Assembly (NCBI RefSeq): GCF_000412335.2
Contig: NZ_KE161030.1
Span: 4,174,495 to 4,238,494, forward strand
Direction: 5' to 3'
Length of the DNA stretch: 64,000 bases
Source of the DNA: Cedecea davisae DSM 4568
GTDB taxonomy: Bacteria; Pseudomonadota; Gammaproteobacteria; Enterobacterales; Enterobacteriaceae
Part shown: piece after piece, positions 54,621-63,975 of the stretch
Numbering within the stretch: the stretch's first letter is position 1
Layout of the letters: each line of letters opens with the position of its first letter
Notes under the pieces: model-generated
What the model saw: the letters and a program-made list of their open reading frames with translations, nothing else
Told to the model about the DNA's origin: nothing
Database searches by the model: none
Made by a program: the position numbers and the translations under genes

Positions 54621-54651
54621 AAAGGCCGGTTCTCCGGCCTTTTTCTTTTTT
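54621..54651 (+). terminator. accBC operon terminator
   Basis: AAAGGCCGG-TTCT-CCGGCCTTT stem followed by TTCTTTTTT, 23 bp past the accC stop. Confidence 0.95.
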
Positions 54652-54711
54652 GATCCTGATGCAGGATTGATGCGTTACAATCGCCGCTTTCCGCGAACTC
54701 AAGGGATAAAA

Positions 54712-54954
54712 ATGGACAAGCGTTTTGTTCAGGCCCATAAAGAAGCGCGCTGGGCGCTCTGGCTGACCCTGCTCTATCTTGCCGCCTGGTTAGTGGCCGC
54801 TTACTTACCCGATAATACTCAGGGATTCACCGGCCTGCCGCATTGGTTTGAAATGGCCTGCCTGCTGGTGCCACTGCTTTTCATCCTGCTCTGCTGGCTG
54901 ATGGTCAGAACGGTCTTCCGCGATATTCCACTGGAGGACGAAAATGCAAAATGA
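54712..54954 (+). CDS. yhdT: DUF997 membrane protein YhdT
   Basis: Small inner-membrane protein with two helices (about 17-38 and 48-67), found almost always before the pantothenate permease gene. Its function is unknown but it is presumed to assist PanF. The ATG at 54712 gives 80 residues, as in E. coli; a start 15 codons upstream is unlikely. It overlaps panF by 11 bp. Confidence 0.94.
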   Translation: MDKRFVQAHKEARWALWLTLLYLAAWLVAAYLPDNTQGFTGLPHWFEMACLLVPLLFILLCWLMVRTVFRDIPLEDENAK

Positions 54955-56398
54955 AGTTATCGCCGTACTGGCCGTCTACCTGATTGTGGTATTTGGCCTG
55001 TCGGTTTATGCCATGCGCCAGCGCAGCTCCGGCACCTTCCTCAGTGAATATTTCCTCGGCAGCCGCTCCATGGGCGGCTTTGTGCTGGCGATGACGCTAA
55101 CGGCTACCTATATCAGCGCCAGTTCGTTTATCGGCGGGCCGGGTGCCGCCTATAAATACGGACTGGGCTGGGTGCTACTGGCGATGATTCAGATCCCGAC
55201 GATCTGGCTCTCGCTGGGTATTCTGGGCAAAAAGTTCGCTATTCTGGCGCGGCGCTATAACGCCATTACGCTCAACGATATGCTTCAGGCCCGCTACCAG
55301 AACCGCGCGGTCGTCTGGATAGCAAGCGTTAGCCTGCTGGTCGCCTTTGTCGGCGCAATCGCCGTGCAGTTTATCGGCGGGGCGCGCCTGCTGGAAACGG
55401 CGGCCGGGATCAAATACGAAACCGGCTTGCTTATCTTCGGGATAACCATTGCTTTATACACCGCCTTTGGCGGCTTCCGCGCCAGCGTGCTAAATGACAC
55501 GATGCAGGGCATGGTCATGCTGATTGGCACCATCGTGCTGCTGGTCGGCGTGGTTCACGCTGCGGGCGGCCTGAGTAATGCGGTGCAGACCCTCGAGCAT
55601 ATCGATCCAAAGCTGGTCAGCCCGCACGGGGCCGACGATATCCTGACGCCAACCTTTATGACTTCGTTCTGGGTGCTGGTGTGCTTCGGCGTTATCGGTT
55701 TACCGCATACGGCGGTGCGCTGCATCTCTTATAAAGACAGCAAAGCGGTGCACAGGGGCATTATCATCGGCACCATCGTGGTGGCAATTTTGATGCTGGG
55801 CATGCATCTGGCAGGCGCGCTTGGCAGAGCCGTTCTGCCGGGCCTCACGGTGCCGGATTTGGTGATTCCTACCCTGATGATGCAGGTTCTGCCGCCGTGG
55901 GCCGCGGGCCTGTTTCTTGCCGCCCCGATGGCCGCCATCATGTCTAACGTTAACGCCCACCTGCTGCAGGCGTCCGCGACTATCGTGAAAGACCTGTGGC
56001 TAAGCGCAAGTCCGGCTAAAATTCGTCAGGAGAGCCGCCTGAAGCGCATTTCCACCACCACCACGCTGGTGCTGGGTATTCTGATGATGCTGGCCGCCTG
56101 GCGCCCGCCAGAGATGATAATCTGGCTAAATCTGCTCGCTTTCGGCGGCCTGGAAGCCGTTTTCCTGTGGCCGCTGGTGCTCGGTCTTTACTGGGACAAA
56201 GCCAATGCCGCTGGCGCCCTGAGCGGTATGATAGTCGGCGGCACGCTTTACGCGCTGCTGGCAAGCTTCAGCATTCAGCTGTTCGGCTTCCATCCAATTG
56301 TGCCGTCGCTGGTTTTAAGTTTGCTGGCGTTCCTGGTAGGCAACCGCTTTGGCCGTGCCGTACCGGAACCCCTTCTCGTTTCAACTACTGATAAATAA
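54944..56398 (+). CDS. panF: Sodium/pantothenate symporter PanF
   Basis: Takes up pantothenate (vitamin B5) with Na+. It has 484 residues (E. coli 483). A solute:sodium symporter fold with about 12-13 helices is seen, with the family motif [13 protein letters not shown] and the LeuT-type core. It overlaps yhdT by 11 bp and leads into prmA after 11 bp, the same order as in E. coli. Confidence 0.97.
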   Translation: MQNEVIAVLAVYLIVVFGLSVYAMRQRSSGTFLSEYFLGSRSMGGFVLAMTLTATYISASSFIGGPGAAYKYGLGWVLLAMIQIPTIWLSLGILGKKFAILARRYNAITLNDMLQARYQNRAVVWIASVSLLVAFVGAIAVQFIGGARLLETAAGIKYETGLLIFGITIALYTAFGGFRASVLNDTMQGMVMLIGTIVLLVGVVHAAGGLSNAVQTLEHIDPKLVSPHGADDILTPTFMTSFWVLVCFGVIGLPHTAVRCISYKDSKAVHRGIIIGTIVVAILMLGMHLAGALGRAVLPGLTVPDLVIPTLMMQVLPPWAAGLFLAAPMAAIMSNVNAHLLQASATIVKDLWLSASPAKIRQESRLKRISTTTTLVLGILMMLAAWRPPEMIIWLNLLAFGGLEAVFLWPLVLGLYWDKANAAGALSGMIVGGTLYALLASFSIQLFGFHPIVPSLVLSLLAFLVGNRFGRAVPEPLLVSTTDK

Positions 56399-56409
56399 AG
56401 AGTTTCGCC

Positions 56410-57294
56410 ATGCCATGGATCCAACTGAAAATTAATACTACCGGCGGCGACGCCGAAAGCTTAGGCGATGCGCTGATTGAAAGCGGTGCGGTTTCCGTCA
56501 CCTTCCAGGATACCCACGACACGCCGGTCTTTGAGCCGCTGCCGGGGGAAACCCGCCTGTGGGGAGATACCGACGTCATCGGCCTGTACGACGCGGAAAC
56601 CGACATGAAAGAAGTGATTGCTATCCTTGAGCAGTGCCCGCTGCTGGGCAACGGCTTCCACCACAAAGTGGAACAGCTCGAAGATAAAGACTGGGAGCGC
56701 GAATGGATGGATAACTTCCACCCGATGCGTTTCGGCAACCGCCTGTGGATTTGCCCAAGCTGGCGCGACGTGCCGGATGAGAACGCCGTTAACGTGATGC
56801 TCGACCCGGGCCTCGCTTTTGGCACCGGCACCCACCCAACAACCTCCCTGTGCCTTGAATGGCTCGATGGGCTGGATCTGGCGGGTAAAACCGTTATCGA
56901 TTTTGGCTGCGGCTCCGGGATCCTGGCCATTGCCGCCCTGAAGCTTGGCGCGGCCAAAGCCATCGGGATTGATATCGACCCGCAGGCGATTCAGGCCAGC
57001 CGCGATAACGCCGAGCGTAATGGGGTTTCCGAGCGCCTGGAGCTTTATCTGCCAAAAGACCAGCCGGAAGCCATGAGCGCCGATGTGGTGGTAGCAAACA
57101 TCCTGGCTGGCCCATTACGCGAGCTGGCGCCGTTAATCAGCGTCCTGCCCGTTGAGGGAGGTTTCCTTGGGCTTTCCGGGGTACTGGCAAGCCAGGCCGA
57201 GAGCGTTTGTGAAGCCTATGCGGATAAATTCACTCTCGACCCGGTAGCGGAAAAAGAAGAGTGGTGCCGCATCACCGGGCGCAAACACGGCTGA
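56410..57294 (+). CDS. prmA: Ribosomal protein L11 methyltransferase PrmA
   Basis: Trimethylates L11 at its N-terminus and lysines. It has 294 residues (E. coli 293). An N-terminal L11-recognition domain (1-55) precedes the class I methyltransferase. SAM-binding motif I is [17 protein letters not shown] (about 164-180); the active-site NILAGPL and the [15 protein letters not shown] segment are also present. It is followed by a strong terminator. Confidence 0.98.
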   Translation: MPWIQLKINTTGGDAESLGDALIESGAVSVTFQDTHDTPVFEPLPGETRLWGDTDVIGLYDAETDMKEVIAILEQCPLLGNGFHHKVEQLEDKDWEREWMDNFHPMRFGNRLWICPSWRDVPDENAVNVMLDPGLAFGTGTHPTTSLCLEWLDGLDLAGKTVIDFGCGSGILAIAALKLGAAKAIGIDIDPQAIQASRDNAERNGVSERLELYLPKDQPEAMSADVVVANILAGPLRELAPLISVLPVEGGFLGLSGVLASQAESVCEAYADKFTLDPVAEKEEWCRITGRKHG

Positions 57295-57304
57295 TTAAAA
57301 GTGC

Positions 57305-57336
57305 AGCATGCGGCGGCGCTGCCGCATGCTTTTCCT
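57305..57336 (+). terminator. prmA terminator
   Basis: AGCATGCGGC and GCCGCATGCT form a 10-bp perfect stem with a 6-nt loop, followed by TTTCC, 10 bp past prmA. Confidence 0.85.
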
Positions 57337-57597
57337 GGCCAGTTTTAGTGACAATCTGCGGGCTAAAAATGAGAGCTTGCTCGCATAAAAAACCCAAAAC
57401 TGACCACAAAAACAGCGGTTTATCTGGCAAAAAGCCCCTGTCATACAGCTTATTTCTGCTAACTTTCAGGAAAATTTAAAACAGCATGAAATAAAGGATA
57501 AATCCTAAGCTTATGATTATTAGCGTTAATTATTAAATAACCTTGAGCTGGTTAGCGCTTCATTGATCTGTGACAGAGGATTGTTCAAAGTTTGGCC

Positions 57598-57626
57598 TTT
57601 CATCTCGTGCAAAAAATGCGTAATAT
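57598..57626 (+). promoter_or_regulatory. dusB-fis promoter
   Basis: TTTCAT and TAATAT are 17 bp apart. They are followed by ACGCCGCC, a GC-rich discriminator as expected for the growth-phase and stringently controlled fis promoter. The stretch reads almost as I recall from E. coli. The start site would lie about 30 bp before the dusB ATG. Confidence 0.75.
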
Positions 57627-57665
57627 ACGCCGCCTTGCAGGTACAGTATGGTCATTTCTTAACTC

Positions 57666-58631
57666 ATGCGCATCGGACACCACCAGCTCAGAAATCGCCT
57701 GATTGCAGCACCTATGGCTGGCATTACTGACAGACCATTCAGGACGCTGTGTTACGAGATGGGAGCCGGGTTAACCGTTTCCGAGATGATGTCCTCCAAC
57801 CCGGAAGTATGGGCGAGCGACAAGTCCCGTTTGCGGATGGTACATGTGGATGAACCGGGTATTCGCACCGTGCAAATTGCCGGCAGCGTACCTGAAGAGA
57901 TGGCGGAAGCCGCGCGTATTAACGTGGCTAATGGCGCCCAGATTATTGATATCAATATGGGTTGTCCGGCAAAAAAGGTAAATCGTAAGCTGGCAGGTTC
58001 AGCCCTTCTGCAGTATCCGAGTCTGGTAAAGGACATCGTGACGACGGTAGTGAAGGCAGTGGATGTTCCTGTAACGCTGAAGATTCGTACCGGCTGGGAG
58101 CCCGCGCACCGTAACTGTGTAGAGATTGCCCAACTGGCTGAAGACTGTGGCATTCAGGCACTGACAATTCACGGACGCACACGCGCCTGTTTATTCCAGG
58201 GCGATGCTGAATACGACAGCATTCGGGCAGTTAAGCAGAAAGTTTCCATTCCGATTATCGCGAATGGTGACATTACTGACCCGCTTAAAGCCAGAGCTGT
58301 GCTTGACTATACGGGGGCTGATGCCCTGATGATAGGCCGTGCAGCTCAGGGAAGACCCTGGATCTTTCGGGAAATCCAGCACTATCTGGACACTGGAGAG
58401 CTGCTTCCGCCCTTGCCTCTGGCAGAGGTAAAGCGCTTACTTTGCTCGCACATTCGGGAACTGCATAGCTTTTATGGCGATGTGAAAGGTTACCGAATTG
58501 CACGTAAACACGTTTCCTGGTATCTCCAGGAACACGCTCCAGATGACCAGTTTCGGCGCACATTCAACGCTATTGAGGATTCCGGCGAACAGCTGGAGGC
58601 GTTGGAGGCATACTTCGAAAATTTTGCGTAA
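57666..58631 (+). CDS. dusB: tRNA-dihydrouridine synthase B
   Basis: FMN-dependent reduction of uridine (U17) in tRNA. It has 321 residues as in E. coli. The FMN-binding N-terminus is [16 protein letters not shown], the catalytic Cys100 is in [12 protein letters not shown], and the [10 protein letters not shown] segment and the C-terminal helical domain are complete. It is the first gene of the dusB-fis operon, 25 bp before fis; in E. coli the dusB 5' part is needed for efficient fis translation. Confidence 0.98.
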   Translation: MRIGHHQLRNRLIAAPMAGITDRPFRTLCYEMGAGLTVSEMMSSNPEVWASDKSRLRMVHVDEPGIRTVQIAGSVPEEMAEAARINVANGAQIIDINMGCPAKKVNRKLAGSALLQYPSLVKDIVTTVVKAVDVPVTLKIRTGWEPAHRNCVEIAQLAEDCGIQALTIHGRTRACLFQGDAEYDSIRAVKQKVSIPIIANGDITDPLKARAVLDYTGADALMIGRAAQGRPWIFREIQHYLDTGELLPPLPLAEVKRLLCSHIRELHSFYGDVKGYRIARKHVSWYLQEHAPDDQFRRTFNAIEDSGEQLEALEAYFENFA

Positions 58632-58656
58632 ACAGAAATAAAGAGCTGACAGAACT

Positions 58657-58953
58657 ATGTTCGAACAACGCGTAAATTCTGACGTACTGACCGTTTCTAC
58701 CGTTAACTCTCAGGATCAGGTAACCCAAAAACCCCTGCGTGATTCCGTGAAACAGGCACTGAAGAACTATTTTGCTCAACTGAACGGTCAAGATGTGAAT
58801 GACCTGTATGAGCTGGTACTGGCTGAAGTAGAACAGCCATTGTTGGACATGGTGATGCAATACACCCGCGGTAACCAGACCCGTGCTGCCCTGATGATGG
58901 GCATCAACCGTGGTACGCTGCGTAAGAAACTGAAAAAATACGGCATGAACTGA
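58657..58953 (+). CDS. fis: Nucleoid-associated protein Fis
   Basis: Abundant growth-phase DNA-bending protein that stimulates rRNA promoters, DNA inversion and replication initiation and represses its own operon. It has 98 residues as in E. coli, apparently identical over most of its length. The N-terminal beta-hairpin arm (1-26) stimulates Hin/Gin. The C-terminal helix-turn-helix [20 protein letters not shown] lies at about 73-92. Confidence 0.99.
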
Positions 58954-58974
58954 TACTAATCAGCGAGTGTTGTG

Positions 58975-59013
58975 AAAAGGCGCAACCCGGCATGGGGAAG
59001 CGCCTTTTTTCTT
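58975..59013 (+). terminator. dusB-fis terminator
   Basis: AAAAGGCGC and GCGCCTTTT pair across a 16-nt loop and are followed by TTCTTTTC, 21 bp past the fis stop. Confidence 0.88.
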
Positions 59014-59246
59014 TTCTAACACCCGACGCCTGACGATTTTCCTCATTTTTTACCGCCGCATCGCCGTTTTCTTCACTTTGTTTACACTCCACACGATTTG
59101 CAATTATTCCCCATTCTACGAGCGTAGATTCGGGGTGATAAAATAGCCGCATTCACGCCGTGGCAGCACCTGTGAAAACTCCGTACCTTTCAGGGTAACG
59201 ATGAGAGTTCTCCCTGCCCCGGAGTTAGGTTCAACTGAGGTTTAAA

Positions 59247-59468
59247 ATGACAAAATTAATCGCCGCCGCGTTACTCTCCACGCTTCTGGCTGGCTGCGCC
59301 ACAAACTCCCCTTGCGTACCGGTATACGACGACCAGGGCCGTCTGGTGCATACCAATACCTGTATGAAAGGCACCACCCAGGATAACTGGGAAACCGCTG
59401 GCGCCATTGCCGCCGGGACTGCCGCCGTAGCCGGTGTGGCTCTGGGTATTGTTGCCTTAACCAAGTAA
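59247..59468 (+). CDS. yhdV: Putative outer-membrane lipoprotein YhdV
   Basis: 73-residue lipoprotein of unknown function. The signal MTKLIAAALLSTLLAGC carries a lipobox LAGC with Cys17, and the next residues Ala-Thr predict outer-membrane sorting (no Asp at +2). The C-terminal half is Ala/Gly-rich and hydrophobic (TAGAIAAGTAAVAGVALG-like), possibly a second membrane segment. In E. coli it lies after acrF; here it follows fis directly. Confidence 0.92.
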   Translation: MTKLIAAALLSTLLAGCATNSPCVPVYDDQGRLVHTNTCMKGTTQDNWETAGAIAAGTAAVAGVALGIVALTK

Positions 59469-59484
59469 CTCTTTATTCCGTTAC

Positions 59485-59513
59485 AAGCGCGAGCCTGCTC
59501 GCGCTTTCCTTTA
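59485..59513 (+). terminator. yhdV terminator
   Basis: AAGCGCGAG-CCTG-CTCGCGCTT stem followed by TCCTTT, 16 bp past the yhdV stop. Confidence 0.8.
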
Positions 59514-59575
59514 CTCCGCCTTCTCACACCTTATCTGAATCATTTTGCTCTCAAATGCGCCGTTAGTTTCAGCAT

Positions 59576-59592
59576 TGCACCTTTTCAGAGCA
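59576..59592 (+). promoter_or_regulatory. Candidate NtrC-binding site
   Basis: TGCACC-TTTTC-AGAGCA matches 10 of 12 arm positions of the NtrC dyad TGCACC-N5-GGTGCA. It is about 65-80 bp upstream of the -24 element, a normal enhancer distance. Confidence 0.6.
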
Positions 59593-59655
59593 ATGCCTGC
59601 ACGCTTTACCGCTTCTTTTCCCGCCGCACTGTCCGTATCTGATTACTCATAAACC

Positions 59656-59671
59656 TGGCATCGCCTTTGCT
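59656..59671 (+). promoter_or_regulatory. Sigma-54 promoter of yhdWXYZ
   Basis: TGGCAT-CGCCT-TTGCT matches the -24/-12 consensus TGGCAC-N5-TTGCW at all but one position, with the required GG-to-GC spacing. Transcription should begin near 59682, about 88 bp before yhdW. Confidence 0.8.
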
Positions 59672-59769
59672 TTAAAGAATATGACTCTGGCCATTACCAC
59701 AGACAGGGATACGGCGCCTCCCGGACGCCACCATGCCAATAACGATAATTTCGCCACACAGGATGCATT

Positions 59770-60795
59770 ATGAAGAAGATGATGATCGCCACTCTGGTCG
59801 CTACCGGCACGCTGTTTGCGATGGCTAATCAGGCACATGCGGGTACCACGCTCGATGCGGTAAAAAAGAAAGGCTTTGTACAATGCGGGATTAGCGACGG
59901 CCTGCCGGGCTTCTCTTACGCCGACGGCAGCGGCAAATTTACCGGTATTGATGTGGACGTATGTCGCGGCGTGGCAGCGGCCGTTTTCGGCGATGCGACG
60001 AAGGTGAAATACACTCCCCTGACGGCCAAAGAGCGCTTTACCGCACTCCAGTCTGGCGAAGTGGACATTCTTTCCCGTAACACCACATGGACCTCCTCGC
60101 GCGACGCAGGAATGGGCATGGTGTTTACCGGAGTAACCTATTACGACGGCATTGGTTTCCTCACCCATAACAAGGCTGGCCTGAAGAGCGCTAAAGAGTT
60201 GGACGGGGCAACCGTTTGTATTCAGGCCGGTACTGATACCGAGCTGAACGTGGCCGACTACTTCAAAGCCAATAACATGAAGTACACGCCGGTGACCTTT
60301 GACCGCTCCGACGAGTCGGCAAAAGCGCTGGAGTCAGGCCGCTGCGATACCCTGGCCTCGGACCAGTCACAGCTTTACGCTCTGCGCATTAAGTTGAGCA
60401 ATCCGGCCGAGTGGCTGGTGCTGCCGGAGGTCATTTCAAAAGAGCCTCTCGGGCCGGTGGTGCGCCGCGGCGATGATGACTGGTTCTCCATTGTGCGCTG
60501 GACGCTGTTTGCGATGCTGAATGCTGAAGAGATGGGTATCAGCTCTAAAAACGTGGATCAAATGGCCGCGAACCCAACCACGCCGGATATGGCGCACCTG
60601 TTAGGTAAAGAAGGTGATTTTGGTAAAGACCTGAAGCTCGACAACAAATGGGCATACAACATCGTCAGACAGGTGGGGAACTACGCGGAGATTTTTGACA
60701 ATAACGTCGGCTCCGCAAGCCCGCTGAAAATCAAGCGTGGCCAAAACAATCTGTGGAATAACGGCGGCATCCAGTACGCCCCGCCGGTTCGCTAA
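59770..60795 (+). CDS. yhdW: Amino-acid ABC transporter periplasmic binding protein YhdW
   Basis: Substrate-binding protein of a general L-amino-acid (AapJ/BztA type) uptake system. It has 341 residues. The signal peptide is cleaved after AHA (22-24). The SBP_bac_3 domain contains FVQCGISDGLPGFSYADGSG (in part), FTGIDVDVCRGVAAAVFGD (in part) and SRNTTWTSSRDAGM. To my knowledge the E. coli K-12 copy is annotated as a pseudogene; here the frame is complete. It is followed by yhdX after 70 bp. Confidence 0.95.
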   Translation: MKKMMIATLVATGTLFAMANQAHAGTTLDAVKKKGFVQCGISDGLPGFSYADGSGKFTGIDVDVCRGVAAAVFGDATKVKYTPLTAKERFTALQSGEVDILSRNTTWTSSRDAGMGMVFTGVTYYDGIGFLTHNKAGLKSAKELDGATVCIQAGTDTELNVADYFKANNMKYTPVTFDRSDESAKALESGRCDTLASDQSQLYALRIKLSNPAEWLVLPEVISKEPLGPVVRRGDDDWFSIVRWTLFAMLNAEEMGISSKNVDQMAANPTTPDMAHLLGKEGDFGKDLKLDNKWAYNIVRQVGNYAEIFDNNVGSASPLKIKRGQNNLWNNGGIQYAPPVR

Positions 60796-60865
60796 GCGGC
60801 ATATAAGAACAGGGCACTGCTCGGGTGGTGCCCTGGGTTTAGCTTCTTGTTACTGAGGTTTGCTT

Positions 60866-62047
60866 ATGCGTCATCGCCGCCCAACCGTGAAGACAGATTG
60901 GTCCTTTTCTAATCCCTCGGTTCGCGCCTGGCTTTATCAAATCGTCGCCGTGGCGATTGTTCTTGGTATTGCTATCTACCTTATTCACAACACGATAACC
61001 AACCTGGATAATCGTGGTATTACTTCCGGCTTCGCTTTCCTCGACCGTGCCGCAGGCTTCGGAATTGTTCAGCATCTTATCGATTACGAGCAGGGCGACA
61101 CCTACGGAAAAGTCTTCGTTGTCGGGCTACTGAATACGCTGCTGGTTTCCGCACTCTGTATCGTGTTTGCCACGTTTATCGGCTTCTTCGTCGGCCTTGC
61201 CAGGCTGTCTGATAACTGGCTACTGCGCAAACTCTCTACTTTCTATATAGAGACATTTCGCAATATTCCTCCGCTGTTGCAGATCTTCTTTTGGTACTTT
61301 GCGGTGCTGCGTAACCTGCCGGGGCCGCGCCAGGCGTTAGATGCTTTCGGGCTGATGTATCTGAGCAACCGAGGCTTATCTCTACCGGCTCCGGTCATGG
61401 GCGAAGGCTTGCTGGCTTTTATTGCCGCCTTCCTGATAGCGCTGGCTATTTCAGCCGGTTTGTATCGCTATAACAAAATGCATCAGGTAAGAACCGGCGA
61501 AATTCGCCGCAGCTGGCCGGTAGCGATCCTGCTGATCGTGCTGATGCCGTTGATAGCGCATTGGATCTTCGGCGCGGCTCTGCACTGGAATATTCCCGCC
61601 CTGCATGGATTCAACTTCAGCGGCGGTATTGTGCTGATCCCTGAGCTTGCCGCATTAACCCTGGCGTTATCGGTCTATACCTCGGTGTTTATCGCCGAGA
61701 TTATCCGTTCCGGCATTCAGTCCGTGCCTTATGGCCAGCATGAAGCAGCCCGTTCGCTCGGCCTGCCAAATCAGGTGACGCTGCGTCAGGTTATTGTGCC
61801 CCAGGCGCTGAGAGTCATCATCCCTCCGCTGACCAGCCAGTATCTGAATATCGTCAAAAACTCATCTCTTGCGGCCGCTATCGGCTACCCGGATATGGTG
61901 TCGCTGTTTGCCGGAAGCGTACTGAACCAGACCGGGCAGGCAATTGAAACCATCGCTATCACCATGTCGGTCTACTTGATTATCAGCCTCGTTATCTCCC
62001 TGCTGATGAACGTTTATAACCGCCGTATCGCCCTGGTTGAGCGTTAA
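60866..62047 (+). CDS. yhdX: Amino-acid ABC transporter permease YhdX
   Basis: First membrane subunit of the transporter (AapQ type). The ATG at 60866 gives 393 residues as in E. coli, with GAGG 7-11 bp upstream; the open frame begins at a TTG two codons earlier. About eight membrane segments are seen, and the C-terminal permease domain carries the EAA-like loop GQHEAARSLGLPNQVTLRQV (about 290-310). yhdY follows after 9 bp. Confidence 0.97.
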   Translation: MRHRRPTVKTDWSFSNPSVRAWLYQIVAVAIVLGIAIYLIHNTITNLDNRGITSGFAFLDRAAGFGIVQHLIDYEQGDTYGKVFVVGLLNTLLVSALCIVFATFIGFFVGLARLSDNWLLRKLSTFYIETFRNIPPLLQIFFWYFAVLRNLPGPRQALDAFGLMYLSNRGLSLPAPVMGEGLLAFIAAFLIALAISAGLYRYNKMHQVRTGEIRRSWPVAILLIVLMPLIAHWIFGAALHWNIPALHGFNFSGGIVLIPELAALTLALSVYTSVFIAEIIRSGIQSVPYGQHEAARSLGLPNQVTLRQVIVPQALRVIIPPLTSQYLNIVKNSSLAAAIGYPDMVSLFAGSVLNQTGQAIETIAITMSVYLIISLVISLLMNVYNRRIALVER

Positions 62048-62056
62048 GGAATCCCG

Positions 62057-63160
62057 ATGATTAAAACATTAACGGCGCACCAGGTTAGTCCGGCTACCGC
62101 CCGACCTGCGCGAGTCTGGCAATGGATGCGTAAAAATCTGTTCTCCAGCTGGCTGAATACATTACTCACTTTAGCCTGCGCCTGGCTGATGTGGGAGCTA
62201 ATCCCTCCGCTGCTTAACTGGGCGATTTTACAGGCCAACTGGGTAGGTGAAACGCGCACCGACTGCACCAAAGAAGGTGCCTGCTGGGTATTTATCCATG
62301 CACGTTTTGGCCAGTTTATGTACGGACTTTATCCGCACGATCAGCGCTGGCGTATAAACCTTGCGCTGGCTGTCGGCCTGCTCTCTATTGCCGCGATGTT
62401 CTGGAAGTCGCTTCCACAGCGTGGCCGCTATATCGCAGGCTGGGCGGTACTCTATCCTCTTGCGGTCTGGTGGCTGATGTACGGCGGTTTTCTCGGCCTG
62501 GAGAGGGTTGAAACCCGGCAGTGGGGCGGGTTAACGCTCACGCTAATCGTTGCTTCGGTAGGTATAGCAGGTGCATTGCCGCTGGGCATTTTGCTGGCGC
62601 TCGGCAGGCGTTCTGGCATGCCGGTGGTAAGAGTGCTCTCGATTATGTTTATCGAGTTCTGGCGCGGCGTGCCGCTGATCACGGTGCTGTTTATGTCTTC
62701 CGTGATGCTGCCGCTGTTTCTTCCGGAAGGAACCAGCATCGACAAGCTCATCCGCGCTCTGGTGGGCGTTATCTTATTTCAGTCAGCTTATGTCGCAGAA
62801 GTTGTTCGCGGCGGTCTTCAGGCGCTACCGAAAGGACAGTACGAAGCGGCGGAGTCATTAGCTTTGGGCTACTGGAAAATGCAGGGATTGGTGATTTTAC
62901 CCCAGGCGCTGAAGCTGGTTATTCCGGGGCTGGTGAACACCATTATCGCCCTGTTTAAAGATACCAGCCTGGTCATCATCATCGGCCTGTTCGACTTGTT
63001 CAGCAGCGTTCAACAGGCAACGGTCGACCCGGCATGGCTCGGCATGTCGACCGAAGGCTATGTTTTTGCTGCCCTTATTTATTGGGTTTTCTGTTTCAGC
63101 ATGTCGCGCTATAGCCAGCACCTGGAAAAGCGCTTCCACACCGGGCGTACGCCGCACTAA
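62057..63160 (+). CDS. yhdY: Amino-acid ABC transporter permease YhdY
   Basis: Second membrane subunit (AapM type), 367 residues as in E. coli. It pairs with YhdX. The large N-terminal extension with extra helices is usual for this branch. The EAA-type loop is [18 protein letters not shown] (about 260-278). yhdZ starts 8 bp later. Confidence 0.97.
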   Translation: MIKTLTAHQVSPATARPARVWQWMRKNLFSSWLNTLLTLACAWLMWELIPPLLNWAILQANWVGETRTDCTKEGACWVFIHARFGQFMYGLYPHDQRWRINLALAVGLLSIAAMFWKSLPQRGRYIAGWAVLYPLAVWWLMYGGFLGLERVETRQWGGLTLTLIVASVGIAGALPLGILLALGRRSGMPVVRVLSIMFIEFWRGVPLITVLFMSSVMLPLFLPEGTSIDKLIRALVGVILFQSAYVAEVVRGGLQALPKGQYEAAESLALGYWKMQGLVILPQALKLVIPGLVNTIIALFKDTSLVIIIGLFDLFSSVQQATVDPAWLGMSTEGYVFAALIYWVFCFSMSRYSQHLEKRFHTGRTPH

Positions 63161-63168
63161 GGATGAAT

Positions 63169-63927
63169 ATGAGTAAAATAACGCTGCAGCCTGCCGACGC
63201 AATGATCACGCTTGAAAATGTGAATAAGTGGTACGGGCAGTTCCATGTTTTAAAAGATATTAATCTCAACGTGAAGCAGGGAGAGCGTATCGTCCTGTGT
63301 GGTCCATCCGGCTCTGGTAAATCGACCACGATCCGCTGCATCAATCACCTTGAAGAGCATCAGCAAGGGCGCATCGTGGTTGATGGAACAGAGTTAAACG
63401 ACGATCTACGCAATATAGAGAAAGTACGCACCGAAGTCGGCATGGTATTCCAACATTTTAATCTGTTCCCACATTTAACCGTGCTGCAAAACTGTACCCT
63501 CGCGCCAATTTGGGTACGCAAGATGTCGAAGAAAGAGGCCGAGGCGTTGGCCATGCATTATCTGGAGCGAGTTAGGATTGCCGAGCATGCCCATAAATTC
63601 CCCGGGCAAATCTCCGGCGGCCAGCAGCAGCGCGTGGCGATCGCCCGCTCGCTGTGCATGAAGCCGAAGATCATGTTATTTGACGAACCCACCTCGGCGC
63701 TCGATCCGGAGATGGTGAAAGAGGTGCTGGATACCATGATAGGGCTGGCGGAATCGGGGATGACAATGCTCTGCGTGACCCACGAAATGGGCTTTGCACG
63801 AACCGTTGCCGACCGGGTTATCTTTATGGATCGCGGGGAGATCGTGGAGCAGGCACCACCTGAGGTGTTCTTTGCTCATCCTGAGTCAGAGCGCACTCGT
63901 GCCTTTCTTTCTCAGGTTATTCACTGA
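63169..63927 (+). CDS. yhdZ: Amino-acid ABC transporter ATPase YhdZ
   Basis: Cytoplasmic ATPase (AapP/GlnQ type) energising YhdWXY. The ATG at 63169 is preferred over one at 63163: AAGGA lies 6 bp upstream and the length becomes 252, as in E. coli. Walker A is GPSGSGKS, the signature [15 protein letters not shown], Walker [15 protein letters not shown], and the H-loop [10 protein letters not shown]. It ends the operon before a terminator. Confidence 0.98.
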   Translation: MSKITLQPADAMITLENVNKWYGQFHVLKDINLNVKQGERIVLCGPSGSGKSTTIRCINHLEEHQQGRIVVDGTELNDDLRNIEKVRTEVGMVFQHFNLFPHLTVLQNCTLAPIWVRKMSKKEAEALAMHYLERVRIAEHAHKFPGQISGGQQQRVAIARSLCMKPKIMLFDEPTSALDPEMVKEVLDTMIGLAESGMTMLCVTHEMGFARTVADRVIFMDRGEIVEQAPPEVFFAHPESERTRAFLSQVIH

Positions 63928-63932
63928 CGTCA

Positions 63933-63963
63933 TAAAGGCTGCTGACGCAGCCTTTATTTTTCG
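63933..63963 (+). terminator. yhdWXYZ terminator
   Basis: AAAGGCTGC-TGAC-GCAGCCTTT stem followed by ATTTTTC, 7 bp past the yhdZ stop. Confidence 0.92.
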
Positions 63964-63975
63964 ATTGTACAAAGC

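Larger units (their letters stand above)
57295..57665 (+). promoter_or_regulatory. prmA-dusB intergenic region with dusB-fis promoter
   Basis: This 371-bp gap contains the prmA terminator (57305-57336), a long AT-rich tract (57460-57560) that would suit Fis and IHF binding, and the promoter at 57598-57626. A TGTGA half-site near 57569 may relate to CRP control known in E. coli, but its partner half is poor. No gene is seen. Confidence 0.6.
59469..59769 (+). promoter_or_regulatory. yhdV-yhdW intergenic region
   Basis: This 301-bp gap holds the yhdV terminator, an NtrC-like dyad (59576-59592) and a sigma-54 promoter match (59656-59671). Together these look like a complete enhancer-dependent nitrogen promoter for yhdWXYZ. 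No gene is seen. Confidence 0.7.

Noticed and set aside
57261..57479. 72-residue plus-strand ORF after prmA
   Set aside because: It overlaps the prmA end and its terminator, and lies in the non-coding fis control region.
59100..59246. Possible tRNA-like or small RNA structure between fis and yhdV
   Set aside because: I looked for acceptor, anticodon and T-loop patterns and saw none; the segment is simple leader sequence for yhdV.
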